22,059 bases of DNA from Lentihominibacter faecis (GTDB taxonomy: Bacteria > Bacillota > Clostridia > Peptostreptococcales > Anaerovoracaceae). The position numbers and the translations under genes were made by a program. Numbering within the stretch: position 1 is the stretch's first letter; each line of letters opens with the position of its first letter. The notes below the pieces were generated by a model. That model searched no databases, had not been told where the DNA came from, and was given only the letters and a program-made list of their open reading frames with translations. Of this stretch, positions 1 to 6,696 are shown in pieces. The stretch spans positions 1 to 22,059 of the forward strand of contig NZ_JACRWC010000033.1 of assembly GCF_014306095.1 (NCBI RefSeq), in the 5' to 3' direction.

Positions 1-12
1 TATACTTGTCAT
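1..12 (-). CDS. Start of a minus-strand gene cut by the left edge
   Basis: Only four codons are visible (Met-Thr-Ser-Ile), so no function can be given. The evidence for a start is a minus-strand ATG at 12-10 preceded by a GGAGG ribosome binding site (plus-strand CCTCC at 20-24) with a 7-base spacer. The gene diverges from the ATP-grasp ligase at 235. Its leader can fold over the ribosome binding site, as described in the entry for 13-77. Confidence 0.45.
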
Positions 13-77
13 GCGGAAACCTCCAGTGTATGGTTTTGTGTGGTAACTTAACTTTAACACAGAATTGAAGTTTCCGC
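13..77 (-). promoter_or_regulatory. Self-pairing leader that would hide the ribosome binding site of the left-edge gene
   Basis: On the minus strand, GCGGAAACTTC (77-67) can pair over 11 positions with GAGGTTTCCGC (23-13). There is one G-U wobble and no mismatch. The second arm contains four of the five bases of the GGAGG site and runs up to the base before the ATG. As plus-strand RNA the same arms would have a C-A mismatch, so the pairing fits the minus orientation better. Whether the distal arm is transcribed depends on the promoter. A weak minus-strand candidate has a TACAAT -10 box at 111-106, but its -35 is poor. Confidence 0.4.
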
Positions 78-149
78 TTTTTCTTTATTTAGTTGTAACA
101 CATGTATTGTAATCCTACACACCCCACTCGCCCAGCCCGCCATATTCCA

Positions 150-178
150 TTGCAAATCTAATAAAAAAATGGTATGAT
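150..178 (+). promoter_or_regulatory. Promoter of the ATP-grasp ligase/racemase pair
   Basis: TTGCAA at 150-155 and TATGAT at 173-178 are separated by 17 bases, a good sigma-A-type arrangement. The AGGAG ribosome binding site of the next gene is at 221-225, 9 bases before its ATG. Confidence 0.6.
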
Positions 179-234
179 TTAATGTGGTCAAGACAAGATA
201 ACAATAAATCAAGATAAATGAGGAGCATTTAAAT

Positions 235-1470
235 ATGAAAGCAAAAGAACTGGAATTTATCCCGGTGATCCTGGGAGGAGATATCACCACGTATAGCCTG
301 GCGCGCTCATTCCATGAGGAATACGGCATCAAATCCATCGCTATCAGTACGGTGAAAAACTGGCTCAACTCCTACTCCAGCATCATTGATAATATCATAG
401 AGCCGAAGATGAATGATCTGGACACATTTCTGAAACGACTTACCTCGCTGGGTGAGCAGTACCTGGGCAAGAAAAAACTGATCCTGATCGCATGCGGAGA
501 CTGGTATGTACGCATGATCATCGAAAACAGAGATACTTTGGAAAAATATTATGTGATCCCGTATATCCAGGAAGAACTGCTCAACAAGCTGGTGCTAAAA
601 GACAGCTTCTATGACATCTGCGAGAAGACCGGTGTGGACTACCCGAAGACATTCGTTTACGACGTGAAGGAAAAAACGGAACTGGATCTGCCGTTTGATT
701 TCCCGGTCATTGCCAAGCCGGCCAGCAGTGCGGAATACCACTATGCGGAATTCCCGGGCAAGAAAAAAGTTTTCAAGTTCAACTCCATGGATGAGCTGAA
801 AACCATGCTTTCCAACCTGGAAAAAAGCTCTTACAACTACAAATTCCTGATCCAGGATTTCATACCGGGAGACGATAACTACATGCACATCCTGACCTGT
901 TACGTGGATCAGGATTCAAAAGTGCGCTTCATGTCGTTCGGACACACGATCCTGGAAGATCATGGGGACGCAGCTATCGGAAATCCAGTGGCCATCATCA
1001 ACCAGGTGGATCGCGAGGTCATGGACAAGTCCATCCGATTCCTGGAAGAAACCGGGTACACAGGCTTTGCAAACTTCGATATCAAATATGACGAAAGAGA
1101 CGGCAAATACCGTTATTTTGAAATCAATACGCGGCTCGGCAGAAGCAATTTCTACGTTACCGGAAGCGGCTTCAACGCTGTAAAATGGATCGTAGACGAT
1201 CTGATCTACCACAAGGAATTCGACGACGAGATCGTTATCGCCGATAACGAGAACCTTTACACTGTCGTGCCGAAATCCATCGTCCTGGCTTACTGCGGAA
1301 CACTTGAGCTGAAAGAACAGGTGCAGCGCCTTTACAGAGAAGGTAAAGTCAGCAACCCGATCGATTACAAAGGGGAACGCAACATCATCCACAAGCTTTA
1401 CGTCAAGTACTTCATGCACACCCAGAAAAAGAGATTTAAACGGTTCATGGAACTGGAAGGCATCAAATAA
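235..1470 (+). CDS. ATP-grasp carboxylate-amine ligase, probable D-aspartate ligase
   Basis: This 411-residue protein is a soluble ATP-grasp enzyme, a fold that joins a carboxylate to an amine through an acyl-phosphate. The likely ATP-binding lysine is K161 in FPVIAKP, and the metal-binding pair is E296 and N298 in YFEINTRLGR. The first 110 residues look like the pre-ATP-grasp domain. No membrane segment or signal peptide is seen. The next gene is an Asp/Glu racemase. In Enterococcus faecium the D-aspartate ligase Asl(fm) and a neighbouring racemase make and attach the D-Asp cross-bridge of peptidoglycan, so by analogy this enzyme may add D-aspartate to the peptidoglycan precursor. The substrate is inferred from the pairing. 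Another D-amino acid or a non-envelope ligase is possible. The start at 235 has AGGAG 9 bases upstream. Confidence 0.8.
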   Translation: MKAKELEFIPVILGGDITTYSLARSFHEEYGIKSIAISTVKNWLNSYSSIIDNIIEPKMNDLDTFLKRLTSLGEQYLGKKKLILIACGDWYVRMIIENRDTLEKYYVIPYIQEELLNKLVLKDSFYDICEKTGVDYPKTFVYDVKEKTELDLPFDFPVIAKPASSAEYHYAEFPGKKKVFKFNSMDELKTMLSNLEKSSYNYKFLIQDFIPGDDNYMHILTCYVDQDSKVRFMSFGHTILEDHGDAAIGNPVAIINQVDREVMDKSIRFLEETGYTGFANFDIKYDERDGKYRYFEINTRLGRSNFYVTGSGFNAVKWIVDDLIYHKEFDDEIVIADNENLYTVVPKSIVLAYCGTLELKEQVQRLYREGKVSNPIDYKGERNIIHKLYVKYFMHTQKKRFKRFMELEGIK

Positions 1471-1525
1471 GGTTGGTGCAGCCCGATGCGTTCCGAGAGG
1501 ACGCCGGGGCAGAAGAGGATGCAAA

Positions 1526-1541
1526 GCCGCCTGCGGGCGGC
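1526..1541 (+). other. Intercistronic GC-rich hairpin
   Basis: GCCGCC-TGCG-GGCGGC forms a perfect 6-bp stem with a 4-base loop in the 93-base gap between ligase and racemase. No T-run follows, so it is not an intrinsic terminator. It could mark RNA processing or set the ratio of the two genes. Confidence 0.5.
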
Positions 1542-1563
1542 AGCAGAAAGCAGGTGAGGGAGA

Positions 1564-2295
1564 ATGAAGAACGCAGTAGGCGTGCTGGGCGGTGTAGGAC
1601 CTCTGGCCACCGTTTATTTCATGGAAATGATCATCGAAATGACGGACGCCTCCAAAGATCAGGAACATATCGATATGCTGGTTTCCAATCATGCCACGAT
1701 CCCGGACAGGACCGGATTCATCCTGGGAGAAAGCTCGGAATCGCCGATGGACGCCATGGTGAAGGACGCGCAGATGCTGGAAACGGCAGGCTGCAGCTTC
1801 GTCGTGATCCCATGTAATACCGCGCACTATTTCTTTGAAGACATCAGAAATTCCGTCCAGATCCCTGTCCTCAACATCATCGAAGAGACGATTGATTATG
1901 CGAAAAAGCAGGGATCGCAGCGAAAGATCCCTCGCGAGATAAAGAAACTGGGGATCCTGGCAACGGAAGGAACGATCTCTTCCGGGACTTACAGCTTTTA
2001 CGGCAAACCGGCAGGCGTGGAATGCGTTGCGCCGGATCCGGGATTTCAGAAAAAGGTCAATCACATGATCTACGACCAAATCAAAGCGGGCTATCCCGTG
2101 AGCCGCGAGGCAATCATGGAGGTCATCGACCATATGCGCGGCAAAGGCTGCGACGCAGTTATCATGGGATGTACGGAGCTTTCGGTCATCTATAGAGATC
2201 TGAAACTGAGAGAAACCTGTGAAGACGTGATCGATTCCCTGTGGGTGCTGGCTCGCAGCACCGTCTTAAAAAGCGGGAAACAGCTGCGCGATTAA
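1564..2295 (+). CDS. Aspartate/glutamate racemase family protein
   Basis: This 243-residue cytosolic enzyme belongs to the cofactor-independent Asp/Glu racemase family, which uses two cysteines as acid and base. Both motifs are present: C84 in PCNTAH and C203 in MGCTEL. The N-terminal GVLGGVGPLAT stretch and the length of about 240 residues are typical of the aspartate racemase branch rather than MurI. It follows the ATP-grasp ligase by 93 bases in the same direction, with GAGGGAG as its ribosome binding site. The natural reading is that it makes D-aspartate (or another D-amino acid) for that ligase. Aspartate specificity is inferred from subfamily appearance and context. Confidence 0.85.
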   Translation: MKNAVGVLGGVGPLATVYFMEMIIEMTDASKDQEHIDMLVSNHATIPDRTGFILGESSESPMDAMVKDAQMLETAGCSFVVIPCNTAHYFFEDIRNSVQIPVLNIIEETIDYAKKQGSQRKIPREIKKLGILATEGTISSGTYSFYGKPAGVECVAPDPGFQKKVNHMIYDQIKAGYPVSREAIMEVIDHMRGKGCDAVIMGCTELSVIYRDLKLRETCEDVIDSLWVLARSTVLKSGKQLRD

Positions 2296-2331
2296 GTGGA
2301 AGATTTTTAAAAATGAATAAGCAAATACAAG

Positions 2332-2387
2332 AAAAGGGCTTTCTGAAAACAGCCGCCATATGGTGGTGCCATTCAGAAAGTCCTTTT
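2332..2387 (+). terminator. Rho-independent terminator after the racemase
   Basis: AAAAGGGCTTTCTGAA at 2332-2347 pairs with TTCAGAAAGTCCTTTT at 2372-2387 as a near-perfect 16-bp stem with one G-T pair and a 24-base loop. The A-rich 5' arm and T-rich 3' arm give the usual shape, and could also work in reverse. Confidence 0.75.
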
Positions 2388-2445
2388 TGCATGAGGCTGT
2401 TCTTTATCAATGAGGCTGATGCGACAAATAAATTATGCTTAGGTG

Positions 2446-2474
2446 TTGACAAATAATATTATATAGCGTATAGT
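2446..2474 (+). promoter_or_regulatory. Strong promoter of the padR operon
   Basis: A perfect TTGACA at 2446-2451 and TATAGT at 2469-2474 are separated by 17 bases. It overlaps the dyad at 2455-2477, so the promoter is probably repressed by its own product. Confidence 0.8.
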
Positions 2475-2477
2475 ATT
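2455..2477. promoter_or_regulatory. Operator-like dyad over the padR promoter
   Basis: The outer arms are imperfect inverted repeats, AATATTATA at 2455-2463 and TATAGTATT at 2469-2477, differing at one position when one is reverse-complemented, with a 5-base centre. The dyad covers the spacer and -10 box. PadR proteins commonly bind AT-rich dyads over their own promoter, so autorepression is a reasonable inference. Confidence 0.5.
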
Positions 2478-2580
2478 GAATAACGAAGGGCATAGAACCA
2501 GGCGCAGCATTCAGATGATGCTGCGGGCTGATGTCCATCGCGATAAAATCAATAAAACTAATGAAAACAAGGAGGACGCT

Positions 2581-2982
2581 ATGGCTTTTAAAATTGAATC
2601 CAGCCTGCTCGATGCGTGTGCTCTGGCGATATTGACACGGGGAGATACTTATGGATATGAGATCACCCAGTCCATGAAACAAGCCATCGTGGTATCGGAG
2701 TCCACGTTGTATCCGGTGCTGCGCAGACTGCAGAAAGAAAATTTCTGTAAGACTTACGATGAACCGTATCAGGGCAGGAACCGAAGATATTACAGCATCA
2801 CGGAAGAAGGCAGAGCCAAACTGGAAGAATACAAGCTTCAGTGGATCGACTATAAGACGGCAATAGAAACGTTTTTAGGCGATGCAGACAATCCGGTTCA
2901 GGCTGCATCTGACGCAGATGATTCCGCGTCAGGCACAGACAATGAAAATCAAAAAAAACTGGGAGGGAATGATGATGAATAG
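2581..2982 (+). CDS. PadR family transcriptional regulator
   Basis: This is a 133-residue DNA-binding repressor of the PadR family. The N-terminal winged helix is clear: LAILTRGDTYGYEI, then the recognition-helix region STLYPVLRRL at 41-50, then the wing NRRYYSITEEG at 68-78. The last 35 residues are acidic and low in complexity, without the longer helical dimer domain of larger PadR proteins, so this is a short PadR. The start at 2581 follows AAGGAGG at 2569-2575. An upstream in-frame TTG at 2476 lies at the promoter and is not credible. The stop overlaps the start of the DUF1700 gene. PadR, DUF1700 and DUF4097 form a recurrent Firmicutes unit linked to envelope stress and exporters. The ligand is unknown. 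Confidence 0.9.
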   Translation: MAFKIESSLLDACALAILTRGDTYGYEITQSMKQAIVVSESTLYPVLRRLQKENFCKTYDEPYQGRNRRYYSITEEGRAKLEEYKLQWIDYKTAIETFLGDADNPVQAASDADDSASGTDNENQKKLGGNDDE

Positions 2983-3613
2983 AGCAGAATTTATGAAAAT
3001 ACTCCGCTCGGAGCTGCGCAGGCTCCCGGAGGACGAACGCAATTCAGCGCTTGAATATTACGAAGAATACTTTGATGAAGCAGGTCCGCAGAAGGAACAG
3101 CAGGTACTGGAAAATCTGGGTAATCCGAAAAAAATCGCAGGACAGATCAAGGCGGACTATGCGATGCAGCAGCTGGATCAGGAAGAGATGCCGACAGCGA
3201 AAAAAGGATGGTCTGCGTTCAAATGGGCTATCGTGGGCATCTGCTCGGCGCCGATCTCCATACCGGTCGCTATCGTGCTGGTATGTGTAGCTGTTGCTGC
3301 ATTTATAACATTTGTAGGATGTGCAGCAGGTGTGATCGCAGGGATTATCGGGGCGGCAGCGGCCAGTATCGCTTTTCTGGTACTGGGAGTACTGGCTTTT
3401 CCGGCTGCTGTTTCCACGGGGATCATGCTGCTGGGGATCGGCCTTGCAGGACTGGGCGTTTCAGCTCTGCTGGGCTGGCTGGTCGTATGGGGGATCAAAG
3501 CTCTTGTTTCAGCTTCCATCGGTGCCATCAAGCGGAGCAATGAGAAACGGAAGGCGAGGAAACTTGAACAAGAGAAAGATGCGGCTGACTGGACGTATAA
3601 AGAGGAGGTATAA
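2975..3613 (+). CDS. DUF1700 (HAAS domain) membrane protein
   Basis: The protein has about 212 residues. The first 60 residues are the soluble helical DUF1700/HAAS-type domain (RAEFMKILRSELRRLP, then a YYEEYFDEAG segment and a LGNPKKIAGQI segment). A Gly/Ala-rich membrane part of about three or four helices follows, with a basic C-terminal tail. The family sits beside PadR regulators and is thought to act in membrane-associated regulation; its biochemical role is not established. The start is one of three consecutive ATGs at 2969, 2972 and 2975. I chose 2975 because it lies 8 bases after GGGAGG at 2961-2966. The start overlaps the padR stop, so translation is likely coupled. Confidence 0.8.
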   Translation: MNRAEFMKILRSELRRLPEDERNSALEYYEEYFDEAGPQKEQQVLENLGNPKKIAGQIKADYAMQQLDQEEMPTAKKGWSAFKWAIVGICSAPISIPVAIVLVCVAVAAFITFVGCAAGVIAGIIGAAAASIAFLVLGVLAFPAAVSTGIMLLGIGLAGLGVSALLGWLVVWGIKALVSASIGAIKRSNEKRKARKLEQEKDAADWTYKEEV

Positions 3614-3615
3614 CA

Positions 3616-4473
3616 ATGGGAAAGAAAACGAAAAAATTTCTGATCATCTGCGGGATCGTAGTTGGTGCCGGTCTGCTTCTTACCATCATTGGAGCAGCAG
3701 CAGGCGGTATCAGCAGCATAGATAAACTGGCAACACGTTATACATGGATCGCAGGTCCGGCAGAAGAGGAACAGCAGCAGACGCTGGATCCGTCTCAAAC
3801 TTTCGATGCGGTCAAAGTGACGGGAGATGCGGATCTGGATATCGTGAAAGGCAGTGAAGATTCGGTCAAGCTGATCTATCCGAAGGATATGGGGAGTTAT
3901 CAGATGGAAGTGAAAGATGGCACGTTGCTGGTAAACTATAGCTATGACAAGCATACGCTCATCAATTTTTCTTCAGAAGACAGTTCGCCTAGACTTGTTA
4001 TCACACGCAAGGATCCGTCTTCCATCAAAACCGTGGATGCAGATCTCAGCTGGGGAGATGTACTCCTGCAAAACATGACCATAGACAGTGCAGTGCTGAA
4101 GTTGAGCGACGGAGATGTAGACCTGACAGGAAGCCAGATCGGCACGTTAAATGCGGAGCTGGATTATGGAGATATAGAAGGGGATCATGTGAGCTGTACG
4201 ACACTTTCGGTGAACCTGAAGGATGGAGACTGCGAGCTGGACGGTACTTTTAACGGAGACGTCAATATAAGCAGTCAGTATGGTGATATCGAAATCTTCA
4301 CAAGGCTTGCAGAAAGTCAGTATACCGTCAGCGCCGGATCCAGCTATGGCGATGTAGAAGTCGGTGGTACGACGAAGGAAGACGGTGGAACACTTACGCT
4401 GGGAGCAGGCCCATACAAAATGGCCCTTCAGTCAGATGATGGTGATGTCAACGTAAGATTCGGCAGCAAATAA
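3616..4473 (+). CDS. DUF4097 family membrane-anchored beta-repeat protein
   Basis: This 285-residue protein has a short basic N-terminus, one membrane helix (about residues 7-30), then an outward-facing domain. The domain is built of short beta repeats marked by a recurring Gly-Asp: WGDV, DGDVDL, YGDIEG, DGDCEL, YGDIEI, YGDVEV and DGDVNV, roughly every 18 to 27 residues. This is the pattern of DUF4097 (putative adhesin-like) proteins and suggests a beta-solenoid. It follows DUF1700 by 2 bases with GAGGAGG as ribosome binding site, and is the last gene of the padR operon. No enzyme motif is seen. A sensing or structural role at the cell surface is inference. Confidence 0.8.
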   Translation: MGKKTKKFLIICGIVVGAGLLLTIIGAAAGGISSIDKLATRYTWIAGPAEEEQQQTLDPSQTFDAVKVTGDADLDIVKGSEDSVKLIYPKDMGSYQMEVKDGTLLVNYSYDKHTLINFSSEDSSPRLVITRKDPSSIKTVDADLSWGDVLLQNMTIDSAVLKLSDGDVDLTGSQIGTLNAELDYGDIEGDHVSCTTLSVNLKDGDCELDGTFNGDVNISSQYGDIEIFTRLAESQYTVSAGSSYGDVEVGGTTKEDGGTLTLGAGPYKMALQSDDGDVNVRFGSK

Positions 4474-4520
4474 AACGGAAGACTGCTGCCGGCTTACCGG
4501 AAATCCACAAAATAAAGACA

Positions 4521-4570
4521 AAAAAACAGAGAATCCACAGATCAGAAGCGACCTGGGATTCTCTGTTTTT
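4521..4570. terminator. Bidirectional terminator between the padR operon and hpt gene
   Basis: CAGAGAATCC at 4527-4536 and GGATTCTCTG at 4556-4565 form a perfect 10-bp stem. An A-run precedes it (4521-4526) and a T-run follows (4566-4570), so it can end both the plus-strand DUF4097 transcript and the converging minus-strand hpt transcript. Confidence 0.85.
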
Positions 4571-4583
4571 GCATAAGAACGCC

Positions 4584-4991
4584 TTAGAATTCCGTTTCGC
4601 AGACTTGTCCAAGATCGATGACCAGCTGATGAGTGATCTTCTGCACGTGTTTGTGCGCGTGGATCAGCGCGTCCGGTGCGTGCTCAAGCTGCTGTGCCAG
4701 TTCGTGAAAAAAATACTCCGCATCTTTCATGTGCAGATGAAGTGTCGTAAGTCCCAGCATTCCCGACAGCCCTTTGATAGAGTGACAGAGGATAGATGCG
4801 TTGGAATAATCGCTGTTGCTGATGTGCTTGTCAAGCTCCCGCACGATCTTGCCGCTATTCTCTTTGAACTTGTTGAAATGCTTTCGAAACAGATCCGGAT
4901 TGTTCCCCATGTTCCGGATCCCTTGATCCACATCACAGATACTGGTGCTTGCGTTCTGTTCTGCATTTGGTTCTGACCATATGTATTCCAT
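4584..4991 (-). CDS. Single-domain Hpt (histidine phosphotransfer) protein
   Basis: This 135-residue, all-helical cytosolic protein carries the Hpt signature. The phospho-accepting histidine is H70 in CHSIKGLSG, matching the HxxKG core of Hpt domains. No kinase, receiver or output domain is attached, so it should pass phosphate between a hybrid histidine kinase and a receiver protein encoded elsewhere. The start at 4991 has a GGAGGGGG ribosome binding site 4-5 bases upstream. It is transcribed alone, away from the prepilin peptidase gene, and ends at the shared terminator. Its kinase and regulator partners are not in this window. Confidence 0.85.
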   Translation of the reverse strand: MEYIWSEPNAEQNASTSICDVDQGIRNMGNNPDLFRKHFNKFKENSGKIVRELDKHISNSDYSNASILCHSIKGLSGMLGLTTLHLHMKDAEYFFHELAQQLEHAPDALIHAHKHVQKITHQLVIDLGQVCETEF

Positions 4992-5029
4992 AATGCCCCC
5001 TCCATTCCTAACGTTGCCGCAGATTAACG

Positions 5030-5068
5030 TTACAATCTCATTGTAAGGCAGGATATACCATATTTCTA
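5030..5068 (-). promoter_or_regulatory. Promoter and overlapping dyad of the hpt gene
   Basis: TTACAAT-CTC-ATTGTAA at 5030-5046 is a perfect 7-bp inverted repeat. On the minus strand it contains a TACAAT -10 box (5045-5040), with TAGAAA at 5068-5063 as a moderate -35 at 17 bases. The dyad over the -10 box looks like a repressor site. Confidence 0.45.
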
Positions 5069-5121
5069 CAGCAATCGTTCATCAAATTCCGACACGGTTC
5101 GACAAGTCTCTCAAATAGGTG

Positions 5122-5150
5122 TTGTAGTATTTTCCGGAAATTGATACAAT
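5122..5150 (+). promoter_or_regulatory. Candidate promoter of the prepilin peptidase gene
   Basis: TACAAT at 5145-5150 is a good -10 box, and TTGTAG at 5122-5127 is a weak -35 with a 17-base spacer. The spacer contains the perfect 10-bp palindrome TTTCCGGAAA at 5131-5140, which could be a regulator site. Confidence 0.4.
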
Positions 5151-5171
5151 GAATTGGAAATGGGGGAAGAT

Positions 5172-5855
5172 ATGATTACGATATTGATCAAGATCGCGGC
5201 ATCTCTTGTGCTGGGTGTCCTGGCAGGATTTGGCGCGGTGTACATATTTAATAAAATGCCGGCAGCCTGGCTTTCCGATTATGATGCAAAGCCTCCGGCG
5301 GAGCTTACAGATCCTCATATCCAGAGGGTCAAGGGCTTTCCTTGGAGATGGATCTATGCGGCGGGATTCAGCTGCCTTTTGATCCGGCTGTCGTTTTTTG
5401 ACGTGCAGTTCGCGGCGGCGGGACTTTTTGCATGCTGGGCTTTGCTGATCATCGGGCTTGCAGATCTGAAATATATGATCATACCGGATCAGTTCGTCAT
5501 CATGCTGGCTATCTCGGCGTTTGGCTTCATCCCGTACCAAAGCGGGCTGATGCAGCCTCTTCTGGGGGCGCTCGTCGGCGGCGGAGTCATGCTTATGGTG
5601 GGCGTACTGGGCGGCGCAGCGTTCAAAAAGGAAGTCCTGGGCTTTGGTGATGTCAAGCTTTTCGCCTGTCTGGGGCTTGCCCTCGGGTTGACGGGAACCG
5701 TAGTAGTGCTCATAGGAGCATCGCTTCTCAGCGGGATCGGTGCGGCCATTGCCATGGCCTCCGGGCGTGCGAAGAAAGACGATGCGAAACCTCTCGGCCC
5801 ATATATTTGCGGCATGGGGATTTTTTATATTTTTATTGTGTGGCCGTTTTTGTAA
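5172..5855 (+). CDS. Minimal type IV prepilin peptidase (A24 family)
   Basis: This is a 227-residue polytopic membrane aspartyl protease of the TadV/PilD/ComC superfamily. The two catalytic aspartates are visible: D98 in GLADLKYMIIPD and D160 in GFGDVKLF, the GxGD motif. The usual N-terminal cytoplasmic loop with paired CxxC cysteines, needed for zinc and N-methylation in PilD, is absent, and the first loop is only about 30 residues. The enzyme would therefore cleave prepilin or pseudopilin leaders but may not methylate. No pilin genes are adjacent. The start at 5172 follows GGGGGA at 5162-5167. The in-frame TTG at 5154 and ATG at 5160 have poorer sites. Confidence 0.8.
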   Translation: MITILIKIAASLVLGVLAGFGAVYIFNKMPAAWLSDYDAKPPAELTDPHIQRVKGFPWRWIYAAGFSCLLIRLSFFDVQFAAAGLFACWALLIIGLADLKYMIIPDQFVIMLAISAFGFIPYQSGLMQPLLGALVGGGVMLMVGVLGGAAFKKEVLGFGDVKLFACLGLALGLTGTVVVLIGASLLSGIGAAIAMASGRAKKDDAKPLGPYICGMGIFYIFIVWPFL

Positions 5856-5872
5856 CAGAGCGAACCTATTAC

Positions 5873-5901
5873 TTTTCAAACCCTTTCAAATTTGATATAC
5901 T
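5873..5901 (+). promoter_or_regulatory. Promoter immediately before truA
   Basis: TATACT at 5896-5901 is a good -10 box, with TTTTCA at 5873-5878 as a 4/6 -35 and a 17-base spacer. The palindrome TCAAATTTGA (5886-5895) sits in the spacer. The -10 box ends only 6 bases before the truA ATG. Confidence 0.5.
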
Positions 5902-5907
5902 TATAAA

Positions 5908-6696
5908 ATGGATAAAAATATTTTACTGAAAATTGCCTATGATGGCGCAGGCTTTCACGGATGGCAGAGGCAGCCTGACAAACCCACGGTGCAGGGGCAC
6001 CTGGAAACCGTCCTTTCCCGGCTGTTCAAGACTGAGATCCTGCTCAACGGAACCAGCCGGACAGACGCCGGAGTACACGCTCTGGGACAGCAGGCTTCCT
6101 TTAAAGCCGATGTGAATATCCCTGTCGAAAAACTGGCGCAGGTAGTAAACAATGCCCTGTGCGGCTGTGAGAAGGGCAGTTTCGCCATATCGCCGGTGCG
6201 GATCGTTGAGGCAGAAGAAAAACCTCCGGAATTTCACGCTCGCTTCGACGCCAGAGGCAAGACGTATATTTATAAAATCAGAAACACACAGACAATCGAT
6301 ATTTTTCAGCGGAATTACGTCTATCATGTGGCGGAACCGCTGGATGCGGACGCTATGCGTCAGGCTGCAAAGCTCCTTGCAGGGACTCACGACTTCAAAT
6401 CCTTTGAAGCCTCCGGCAGCACGCCGCGGGAGTCCACCGTCAGGACGATCTACAGGCTGGAACTTTTGCAGAAAGAAGATCTGCTGGAACTCCATGTTAC
6501 GGGAGACGGATTTCTCTATAACATGGTTCGGATCCTTGCGGGGACGCTGGTCGATGTGGGGCGCGGCAGAATATGCCCGGAACAGATGACGGAGATCCTT
6601 GATGCAAAGGATCGTCAGGTAGCGGGACATACTGCGCCGCCATTTGGACTTTATCTGGCGAAAGTGTATTATGAAGAAGGAGAACTTTATGGATAA
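5908..6696 (+). CDS. truA: tRNA pseudouridine(38-40) synthase TruA
   Basis: This 262-residue cytosolic enzyme converts uridines 38-40 of the tRNA anticodon stem to pseudouridine. The N-terminus shows the family motif [13 protein letters not shown], and the catalytic aspartate is D53 in [11 protein letters not shown]. Length and C-terminal [14 protein letters not shown] and [10 protein letters not shown] segments are normal for TruA. No ribosome binding site is visible before the ATG at 5908, and the promoter -10 box ends 6 bases upstream, so the transcript may be leaderless. The 3' end overlaps the next gene by 8 bases, suggesting translational coupling. Confidence 0.95.
   Translation: MDKNILLKIAYDGAGFHGWQRQPDKPTVQGHLETVLSRLFKTEILLNGTSRTDAGVHALGQQASFKADVNIPVEKLAQVVNNALCGCEKGSFAISPVRIVEAEEKPPEFHARFDARGKTYIYKIRNTQTIDIFQRNYVYHVAEPLDADAMRQAAKLLAGTHDFKSFEASGSTPRESTVRTIYRLELLQKEDLLELHVTGDGFLYNMVRILAGTLVDVGRGRICPEQMTEILDAKDRQVAGHTAPPFGLYLAKVYYEEGELYG

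Noticed and set aside
1526..1541. Intrinsic terminator between ligase and racemase
   Set aside because: The stem is followed by CAGCAGAAAG with no T-run.
916..2133. 405-residue open frame on the minus strand across the ligase and racemase
   Set aside because: It is antisense to two well-supported genes, spans their junction, and its His/Phe-rich composition is typical of a reverse-strand shadow. No family motif is visible.
2476..2580. Upstream TTG start giving a longer PadR
   Set aside because: It would begin at the promoter -10 region. The ATG at 2581 has an ideal AAGGAGG and matches the family N-terminus.
4569..4976. Plus-strand 135-codon frame opposite the hpt gene
   Set aside because: The minus-strand product has a clear Hpt motif and ribosome binding site. 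The plus frame has neither, and its start lies next to the terminator.
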